NCBI GenBank assembly: GCA_002732675.1
Contig: NVRR01000028.1
Location: forward strand, 1-20,944
Origin: Sneathiella sp.
Lineage (GTDB): Bacteria > Pseudomonadota > Alphaproteobacteria > Sneathiellales > Sneathiellaceae
Direction: 5' to 3'
DNA: 20,944 nt
Shown here in pieces: positions 15,281-20,944 of this stretch. Numbering within the stretch: position 1 is the first letter of the stretch; the number at the start of each line of letters is the position of its first letter. The notes under the pieces were generated by a model. The model saw only the letters and a program-made list of their open reading frames with translations. It was not told the DNA's origin and did no database searches. The translations under genes were made by a program, and so were the position numbers.

Positions 15281-16156
15281 GTGAATTCACACCAAAACAC
15301 ACCTGAGCTAGCAGATAAAAGGGATGTTGCGGAAATATTTCGAGAACGGATGGCGCTGCTGTTGGCGCGCAAAGGCTTTAATCTCAGCCAGTTTGCCGCC
15401 AGCGTCGGCATTGACCGATCGGCGCTCAGCCAGTTTCTGGCACCGGGGTCAACGCGGTTGCCGCGCGCTGAAACCCTTTGCAATATTGCCAGAACCTACG
15501 GGGTGTCCGTTGACTGGCTGATGGGTCTTATTGCCAATGATGAAACCGATAGTGAAGCCGTTCCGATGCTACAAATTGAACGCATTGCGGAAAGCTCTGC
15601 CCGTCACAAGCTGGCGGACTGGCATCAGCAAGCGGCGGGCTACAAAATTCGCTACGTGCCGACCACCCTCCCCGATCTTTTACGCACCGAAGCCGTTAGC
15701 AAATTCGAGTTTGGGGATTATTCGGTGGCTGAGCGCGACGCCCGCGATCAGCAGATGCTGGACCAGCTCACCTATACCCGTCGGCCGGAAACGGATATGG
15801 AAGTCTGTATGCCGATGCAGACGATTGGGCAAGTTGCCAGGGGCGAAGGGATCTGGGCGCAGGTGCCGCTGGAGATCCGGCGCCAGCAGTTGGAGCATAT
15901 GATTGAGCTGGTGGAGGAACTCTATCCGACTTTTCGTCTGTTTCTGTTTGATGCGCACAAGGCCTATGCCGTTCCCTATACGTTATTCGGCCCGCTCAGG
16001 GCGGCGATTTATATTGGGGATATGTATCTCGTGATAAATTCCGTCGAGCATATCCGGGCGTTCACAGGGCATTTCGATGGGCTTATCCGGATCGCCGATG
16101 TGAGCCCCGATAAGGCGGCGGAGGCGATCCGCCGCATTTCATCTGAATTAGCCTAG
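15281..16156 (+). CDS. XRE-family transcriptional regulator with DUF5753-like C-terminal domain
   Basis: This encodes a 291-residue protein starting with GTG. The nearby ATG at 15276 runs into a stop at once, and GGAG lies about 8 bases before the GTG. The N-terminal HTH covers about residues 21-83 (LSQFAASVGIDRSALSQFL, then LCNIARTYGVSVDWLMGL). The C-terminal two thirds contain LPDLLRTEAV near 128-137, a region with ARDQQMLDQL, and a late LFGPLRAAIYIGDMYLVI. That order recalls the DUF5753 effector domain of actinobacterial XRE proteins (PGLLQTEAYA and so on), though I cannot confirm the match. It is divergent from the desaturase pair, its probable target. Its end overlaps the convergent ABC ATPase gene by 9 bases. 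Confidence 0.8.
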   Translation: MNSHQNTPELADKRDVAEIFRERMALLLARKGFNLSQFAASVGIDRSALSQFLAPGSTRLPRAETLCNIARTYGVSVDWLMGLIANDETDSEAVPMLQIERIAESSARHKLADWHQQAAGYKIRYVPTTLPDLLRTEAVSKFEFGDYSVAERDARDQQMLDQLTYTRRPETDMEVCMPMQTIGQVARGEGIWAQVPLEIRRQQLEHMIELVEELYPTFRLFLFDAHKAYAVPYTLFGPLRAAIYIGDMYLVINSVEHIRAFTGHFDGLIRIADVSPDKAAEAIRRISSELA

Positions 16157-17188
16157 AACCCAGAGGGAATTTTTTGGGAGCTGAACCGGTAGTTCCGCGC
16201 CGTCGATAAGATTGTGGGCCTCGCCGGGATTGGTCAAAGCCTCAAACTCGATACCGGCGGCGGCAAGGTGAAGCCGGGTCTGGGTGCCGAGGTAGGTTTT
16301 GGAAATCAGTATTGCGGAAAAGCTATTTTCGGCCGATAAATCCGCATTAAGACGAATATTTTCAGGTCGAAATGTAAGACGTCCTTTCCCTGTACGGCAA
16401 TCCGCTGGCAGCGCGAAAGTAGCGAGAGGGCAGATAAAATGACCGTCACGGGCGACGCCATCGACGAAATTACAGCCGCCAAAAAATCGCGTCACGGTTT
16501 CGTCCTTGGGGCGCTCAAAAAACACCGGCGCGGACCCGCTTTGTCTGAGCCGTCCGTCAATAACAAGCGCGATTTCCTCGGCAAGGATCACCGCTTCTTC
16601 CTGATCATGGGTGACAAACAAGGTGGTTATTTTCATTTCCTGCTGCAGGCGCTTGATCAGGTCGCGCATTTCAATACGCAGGTGTGCGTCAAGATTGGAG
16701 AGCGGCTCATCAAGCAGCAGGATTTTCGGCTTTACCACCAATGCCCGGGCGAGCGCCACCCGTTGTTGTTGCCCGCCGGAAAGTGCATCGGGTTTGCGTG
16801 ACCCCAGGTCCTGAAGTTGGACCAGCTCCATTAGTTCGCCGACGCGGGTCTGAATTTCGGTTTTGCTTTGGCGCTGCATTTTGAGGCCAAAGCCGATATT
16901 CTCGGCCACTGTCATATAGGGAAAGAGCAGGTGATCTTGAAACATCATAACGGCATTGCGCTGCTCCGGTTTCTGATTGAGGACGGAGCGGCCATCGAAT
17001 TTGATGTCCCCTGCCTCCGGCGCCAATAGTCCGGCGATCATTTTCAGGATCGTGCTTTTACCGCATCCCGACGGGCCCAAAATTGCCGTAAGCGCGCCGC
17101 TTTTCAATGTTAGCGATATATTATCGACGGCGGCTACATCGGCCTGGCCATAGGTTTTTGTCAGATTTTCAAGCACGACGTTGGTCAT
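16148..17188 (-). CDS. ABC importer ATPase, PotA/YnjD/UgpC-like (CUT1/MOI type)
   Basis: This 346-residue ATPase energises the importer encoded upstream. Walker A GPSGCGKST is at 38-46, the Q-loop in MMFQDHLLFPYMTV at about 81-94, the signature LSGGQQQR at 136-143, Walker B ILLLDEP at 156-162, and the switch histidine H194 in VTHDQEEA. The region after about residue 235 is a TOBE-type regulatory domain (GRLTFRPENIRL), seen in PotA- and UgpC-like proteins. It overlaps the permease gene by 4 bases (ATGA). As the last gene of the operon it converges with, and overlaps by 9 bases, the XRE regulator. The substrate is set by the binding protein, not by this gene. Confidence 0.93.
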   Translation of the reverse strand: MTNVVLENLTKTYGQADVAAVDNISLTLKSGALTAILGPSGCGKSTILKMIAGLLAPEAGDIKFDGRSVLNQKPEQRNAVMMFQDHLLFPYMTVAENIGFGLKMQRQSKTEIQTRVGELMELVQLQDLGSRKPDALSGGQQQRVALARALVVKPKILLLDEPLSNLDAHLRIEMRDLIKRLQQEMKITTLFVTHDQEEAVILAEEIALVIDGRLRQSGSAPVFFERPKDETVTRFFGGCNFVDGVARDGHFICPLATFALPADCRTGKGRLTFRPENIRLNADLSAENSFSAILISKTYLGTQTRLHLAAAGIEFEALTNPGEAHNLIDGAELPVQLPKNSLWVLG

Positions 17189-18006
17189 ATTTGCCTCAGG
17201 CTGCCCGCAGCGCTATTGCGCCCCGATAAGTGGCGCGCCGCCAGAACAAGGACAATAACACCGGGTAAAATATATAGAATACCAATGGCTCCCGTAATGT
17301 CGTTGCGCCCGGATGTCGCAAAATTAAACAGCAGCAGCGGCAGGGTGGCAACCCGTCCGCCGCCAATGACAAGGGTCAGGATATACTGGCTCCAGGAAAC
17401 CAGAAAGGTGAAAAAACAACCAACCAGCAGGCCGGGCAAGATAGCCGGGAGAGTAACATACCAGAACGCTTGCAACGGATTGGCACCGAGGCTGCGGGCC
17501 TGCGCCTCAATGGCGGGATTATAGTTGGCGAAAACCCCGGCCATCACCAGCACCATATAGGGGAGCGCCGGGATCAGATGGACGATCATCACGCCGAAGA
17601 GCGAATTGGCCAGCCCCAGTTTCAGAAAAACCACATGGATGCCGAGGACAACGGCAATCCCCGGCACGATGGTCGGCGCGAGGATCAGCAGTTCAACGAG
17701 CGCTTTGCCTTTGAAGTGATAGAGGCCGAGCGCCCGCCCCGCCGGAACACCGATCAGGACGGCAAGGGCGGTGGTGCCGAGTGCAATGAGGGTGGTCTGA
17801 CCGAGGGCCGTCATGACGCCCGCCGTATCGGAAAACACATATTTCCAGGCATGGAGGCTGTATTCAGACGGAAGTATGTCTGGAAAATACCAGCGATGGC
17901 TGATCGACCAGAGAGCTAGCGGCAGCAGCGGCAGGATGAGCCATGTTAGCATCAGGCCGAGCGATAACCAGGCGATCCAGCTCAGACCCTGTTTTTTTAT
18001 CGTCAT
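17185..18006 (-). CDS. ABC importer inner-membrane permease, second
   Basis: This 273-residue permease of the binding-protein-dependent type has about six transmembrane segments, and its EAA loop reads EAQARSLGANPLQAFWYVTLP at about 168-188, the site that docks with the ATPase. The start ATG has a clear GGGAGG Shine-Dalgarno four bases before it. It begins 9 bases after the first permease ends and overlaps the ATPase gene by 4 bases, so it is translationally linked. It pairs with the first permease to form the channel. In E. coli YnjC the two permease halves are fused, whereas here they are two genes. Confidence 0.93.
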   Translation of the reverse strand: MTIKKQGLSWIAWLSLGLMLTWLILPLLPLALWSISHRWYFPDILPSEYSLHAWKYVFSDTAGVMTALGQTTLIALGTTALAVLIGVPAGRALGLYHFKGKALVELLILAPTIVPGIAVVLGIHVVFLKLGLANSLFGVMIVHLIPALPYMVLVMAGVFANYNPAIEAQARSLGANPLQAFWYVTLPAILPGLLVGCFFTFLVSWSQYILTLVIGGGRVATLPLLLFNFATSGRNDITGAIGILYILPGVIVLVLAARHLSGRNSAAGSLRQI

Positions 18007-18015
18007 GCCGCCTCC

Positions 18016-18873
18016 CTATTGCCGGACATGACGGCGCGCCAGCTTCACATAGCCGGCAATCAGCAGCGCACTCGCCAACGCAATGATCATGGCCAGCGCC
18101 ATGGCTTCGGGGCGCGCCGTCAGATCGACATCGGTGAAGGTGTCATAGGCGAGGACGGGAAGGGAGGACGGAAAATTCTGGCCTAGCAAGGCCGGGATTT
18201 CATAGGCGCCGAAGGTGAAGGCGAAGACAATCATGCTGGCCGAGAGCAGTCCCGGCAAAATCAGCGGCAGCAGAACAAACCGAAAGCTCTGCCAGCGGTT
18301 TGCCCCCAGGGACCGCGCGGCGGCTTCATAATCCGCGCCAATGGTCTGCATATTGGCGAGCAAAATGACGCCGATAAACGGGACTTCCTTCCAGACATAT
18401 TGCAAGATAATCCCGATGGCGGCCGGATCGAAGACCATGGCGGGGAAATCGGCGGGGCGGGAGATGAGTTCAAACTCATAGGCGAGGCGGGCGAAAAACC
18501 CTGACTGCGAAAATAGATACAGTATGCCGATGGCGCCAACCAGATGCGGAACAGTCAGATTGACCTGAAACAGGAAACTGGCGATGGGCTTGCCAATAAA
18601 ACTCCGCCGCAAAATCATCGCCGCGCCTATTGCCAACACGCAGGAAACCAGCGTCGAGGTGAAGGAGATATAGGTGGTCAGCAACAGGGATTTATAAAAC
18701 CCGCTGGAGCTGAGGATGCTGACATAGGCGTTCAGATTGATGTCATTAAGGCCGATCAACGGCATATAGTTCAGGCTGCGGGCAAAGCCGAGGGCCAGAC
18801 CGCCCAGAAACAGGCAGGTAATAACCAACACGGCTGGCGCCAGCAGCAGCGCAATTTTCCACCGATCAGACAT
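18016..18873 (-). CDS. ABC importer inner-membrane permease, first
   Basis: This 285-residue permease has about six hydrophobic segments and an EAA loop, YEAAARSLGANRWQSFRFV at about 186-204, followed by LPGLLSASMIVFAFTFGAYE. The ATG at 18873 is preferred over the TTG one codon upstream; AAAGGG precedes it. A gap of 55 bases separates it from the binding-protein gene, longer than elsewhere in the operon, but I see no terminator there. It resembles PotB/YnjC-type permeases of polyamine, thiamine or iron importers. Sequence alone does not give the substrate. Confidence 0.93.
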   Translation of the reverse strand: MSDRWKIALLLAPAVLVITCLFLGGLALGFARSLNYMPLIGLNDINLNAYVSILSSSGFYKSLLLTTYISFTSTLVSCVLAIGAAMILRRSFIGKPIASFLFQVNLTVPHLVGAIGILYLFSQSGFFARLAYEFELISRPADFPAMVFDPAAIGIILQYVWKEVPFIGVILLANMQTIGADYEAAARSLGANRWQSFRFVLLPLILPGLLSASMIVFAFTFGAYEIPALLGQNFPSSLPVLAYDTFTDVDLTARPEAMALAMIIALASALLIAGYVKLARRHVRQ

Positions 18874-18928
18874 CAATCCCTTTCTGAGGCCCTGTCAGGA
18901 ATTGAGAGAGTTTAGCAGAAACCGTCCG

Positions 18929-20173
18929 CTATTCAGCGACATTTTCCTGCCAGCCTTTCTCAATGGCCTTTATCCAATCCGGGTGTAGCTCTGGCAGGGC
19001 TTTTTTTGCCAGCTCCTGCGAGGAGACGACGGCGGGATTGCGGGGTAACGCCTCAAAACGGCTTCTTTGGTCGGCGGAGAGCTTCGCGGCGTCGATGGCG
19101 GGCGCCGCCCCCCAGACATCGGGCTTCGCCTTTTCATATTGTGCATCGAACGAGGTCAGGAAGTTGGCCAGCACCATGGCCGCTGCCTTGTTGGGAGAGT
19201 TATAGGGAATGGCAACATAATTGGTATTGCCGATGGTGCCGTCTTTCAGCCCGTAGGAGCGGGTGCTTTTGGGAAAGATCCCGTTCTCCACATTGATGCC
19301 GAAAATGGCCGGATCATAGTTGAAATAGAGCGCCACCTCGCGGTTTGAAAAAAGCTGCTGCAGCGCCGTGATGGAGGTCGGATAGGTGTTCCCGGCGCGC
19401 CAGAGATGCGGTTTCATATCATTAAGAATGGCCCAGGCTTTTGGCGCGACTGCATCGAACGTCGCCTGATCAAAATCGCCGAGTAATTTTTCGGGTCCGC
19501 CCGCCGCATGATAAAACACATGGCGGATAAAAACGCTGCCATTGAAGTCGCTGGCGGCAGGATAGGTAAACTCCCCGGGGTTTGCCTTCACCCAATCGAT
19601 CAGCTCGGTGATGCTTCTGGGCGGTTTCGGGGTCCGTGCGGCGTCATAGGCGAAGGCGAATTGGGTCCGGTTCCACGGCACTTCGCAGCCCTCAACAGCC
19701 AGGCCGAAATCATTGGCAATAGACGCGTCCTGCCAGTTAATCAGCGCATTGTTGGGCAGTTTGTCGACGTAGCCGCAGAAAACAAGTCCGCCCTGTTTCA
19801 TGGTACGAAAATTGCCGCCATTGATCCAGATCAGATCGACGGCGCCGGTGTCATCCACACCGGCTTGCTTTTCGCCAAGGACCAGATTAACGGCTTCTGC
19901 GGTATCATTGATGCCAACACGGTTAAGGGTGATGTCATAGCGGGCGGAAAGCTCATTGCCGACCCAGGCGGATACATATTGATTGATATTATCCGCGCCG
20001 CCCCACATGAACCAATTGACCGTACCGCCCTTGGCCGCCGCCACAATTTCGTCCCAGTTTTTGTTTGAGAAATCTTCTGCTGCTGTCGCGTTCAGCGGTG
20101 CGATAACCGCCAAAAGGCTGGCCATTGCGGCAACAACTGTTTTTCTTCCGGCGGTTTTTAACAAACGCATCAT
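18929..20173 (-). CDS. YnjB-like periplasmic substrate-binding protein
   Basis: This 414-residue protein has a signal peptide (basic start MMRLLKTAGRK, a hydrophobic stretch to about residue 27, likely cleavage at ATAA-ED near residue 32). The mature part opens with WDEIVAAAKGGTVNWFMWGG, a pattern I associate with the YnjB family (COG4134), and ends with an LPRNPAVVSSQEL stretch that also recalls YnjB. It should bind the ligand of the importer encoded downstream by two permeases and an ATPase. The E. coli YnjBCD ligand is not established. An ATG at 20173 is chosen over the TTG just before it. The gene is divergent from the Lrp-type regulator, a plausible controller. Confidence 0.88.
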   Translation of the reverse strand: MMRLLKTAGRKTVVAAMASLLAVIAPLNATAAEDFSNKNWDEIVAAAKGGTVNWFMWGGADNINQYVSAWVGNELSARYDITLNRVGINDTAEAVNLVLGEKQAGVDDTGAVDLIWINGGNFRTMKQGGLVFCGYVDKLPNNALINWQDASIANDFGLAVEGCEVPWNRTQFAFAYDAARTPKPPRSITELIDWVKANPGEFTYPAASDFNGSVFIRHVFYHAAGGPEKLLGDFDQATFDAVAPKAWAILNDMKPHLWRAGNTYPTSITALQQLFSNREVALYFNYDPAIFGINVENGIFPKSTRSYGLKDGTIGNTNYVAIPYNSPNKAAAMVLANFLTSFDAQYEKAKPDVWGAAPAIDAAKLSADQRSRFEALPRNPAVVSSQELAKKALPELHPDWIKAIEKGWQENVAE

Positions 20174-20377
20174 CAATTCTTTAACTCCATATCGGTCATT
20201 TTCACGGACGGTTACGGCGCCATCCTATTCAATCGGGACCGTTAAGTCCTTGGAAAATGACGGCAAGTTCTACAACTTTTCGAGATCAACGGGGCCGAAA
20301 AACTTGGCTATTATGGGATGTATTCGGTAGGTTGGCGGGCGATACGCCTGATATTGGATAGTAAACGGGATGAAAAC
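20174..20377. promoter_or_regulatory. Divergent intergenic region with inverted repeats
   Basis: This 204-base gap separates the ABC importer operon (minus) from the Lrp/AsnC gene (plus). GTCATTTTC (20195-20203) and GAAAATGAC (20253-20261) are perfect 9-bp inverted copies 49 bases apart. Between them GGAC-N6-GTCC (20236-20249) forms a second dyad. Lrp-type proteins bind spaced, weakly palindromic sites in divergent promoters, so these are candidate operators. No good -35/-10 pair was identified on either strand. The Lrp frame remains open upstream to 20318, but those codons look non-coding. Confidence 0.5.
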
Positions 20378-20854
20378 ATGGATAAACCGACCCTCGACAG
20401 AACAGACTATCGGATTATTCGGGAAATCCAGACGAATGGCCGGATTTCCATGGTGGAACTGTCCAAGCGGGTCAATCTGACGAAGACGCCCTGTGCGGAG
20501 CGGGTAAAGCGGCTTGAAAGTACCGGGGTAATCCATGGGTATTTTGCCAAGCTCGACCCGGTCGTTGTCGAGGCCGGTCATATTGTGATGGTGCAGGTCC
20601 AACTTTCCGGGACGACCGCGGCGGATCTTGGGAATTTTAACGCCGCCGTTCAACGTATCCCCGAGATCCAGTCCTGCCTGATGGTGGCGGGCGGGTTTGA
20701 CTATCTTTTAAAAGTCCGCACCAGAGACATCGTCGCGTATCGGGAGCTGCTGGGCACCTCCATTTCCAGACTGCCGAGCGTCTTGCAAACCCATACTTAT
20801 GTGGTTATGGAAGTCGTCAAGGACGATGTGACCTTGCATGTTCCAGGTGAATAG
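20378..20854 (+). CDS. Lrp/AsnC-family transcriptional regulator (PutR/BkdR-like)
   Basis: This encodes a 158-residue protein. The N-terminal winged HTH (about residues 5-60) contains LDRTDYRIIREIQTNGRISM and LTKTPCAERVKRLESTGVI, the recognisable AsnC signature region. The C-terminal RAM/effector domain holds VMVAGGFDYLLKVRTRDIVAY-like sequence (LMVAGGFDYLLKV) and a final TYVVMEVVKDD. ATG 20378 gives the normal length and has GGGATGA shortly before it; the open frame from 20318 would add 20 atypical residues. Such proteins sense amino acids or related metabolites. Its targets are probably the divergent importer and the gene 12 bases downstream. Confidence 0.93.
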   Translation: MDKPTLDRTDYRIIREIQTNGRISMVELSKRVNLTKTPCAERVKRLESTGVIHGYFAKLDPVVVEAGHIVMVQVQLSGTTAADLGNFNAAVQRIPEIQSCLMVAGGFDYLLKVRTRDIVAYRELLGTSISRLPSVLQTHTYVVMEVVKDDVTLHVPGE

Positions 20855-20866
20855 GAGAGAGAACTG

Positions 20867-20944
20867 ATGAAAAAAGCACTTCGCGGGCGCGTCCTTTCCT
20901 ATCGTGACAATCCGTTCGTGAAACCGCTTGAGGACTGCCTTTAT
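20867..20944 (+). CDS. 5' end of an amidohydrolase, probably guanine deaminase
   Basis: Only the first 26 codons are present; the frame is open to the window end. The start KKALRGRVLSYRDNPF followed by LEDCLY resembles the N-terminus of proteobacterial guanine deaminases (LRGR-x-LSF-x-DNP and later YxEDG), which convert guanine to xanthine and ammonia. AGGAGAGAG lies just before the ATG, and the gene starts 12 bases after the Lrp-type regulator, so co-transcription is likely. With so few residues another amidohydrolase, such as formimidoylglutamate deiminase, remains possible. Confidence 0.5.
   Translation, partial: MKKALRGRVLSYRDNPFVKPLEDCLY

Overview
The window looks like chromosomal DNA of an alphaproteobacterium with moderate GC, roughly the mid-50s percent by eye. 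The main taxonomic clue is the branched-chain amino acid transport operon, which carries a small DUF6867-type membrane protein between livF and livJ, an arrangement known from Rhizobiales and Rhodospirillales relatives. A marine Sneathiella-like lineage is possible but is a guess. No tRNA, rRNA, insertion sequence, prophage or CRISPR array is visible. Gene density is high, with many 1-9 bp overlaps.

Layout, plus strand first. 1-4309 holds a urease operon in the order ureD (only its 3' end)-ureA-ureB-ureC-ureE-ureF-ureG, tightly packed and apparently intact. 4310-5206 holds a solitary MqsA-family zinc-finger/HTH antitoxin-type protein with no MqsR toxin beside it. It is preceded by a perfect palindrome and two copies of a 15-bp repeat, and followed by a 363-bp stretch without genes. 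5207-7742 encodes a cyanide-insensitive-type cytochrome bd oxidase (cydA, cydB) plus a 35-residue DUF2474-type microprotein. 7743-7970 is a leader rich in hairpins. It precedes the liv operon livH-livM-livG-livF-DUF6867-livJ (7971-13391), in which livJ has its own strong promoter and ends in a clear intrinsic terminator.

From 13444 most genes are on the minus strand. A membrane fatty-acid desaturase (14244-15149) and a leaderless PhnD-like binding protein (13444-14244) are translationally coupled. They are transcribed divergently from an XRE-type regulator (15281-16156, plus) whose C-terminal half resembles the ligand/partner domain of DUF5753 regulators. The regulator overlaps, tail to tail, the last gene of a four-gene minus-strand ABC importer: YnjB-like binding protein, two permeases and a PotA-like ATPase, 16148-20173. 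At the right edge a plus-strand Lrp/AsnC regulator (20378-20854) is followed by the first 26 codons of an amidohydrolase, probably guanine deaminase.

Functionally, much of the window concerns nitrogen scavenging: urea hydrolysis, branched-chain amino acid uptake, a possible purine deaminase, and an importer of unknown substrate beside an amino-acid-type regulator. The parts least explained by known biology are the desaturase/PhnD-like/XRE cluster, the orphan MqsA protein with its operator-like repeats, and the structured liv leader.
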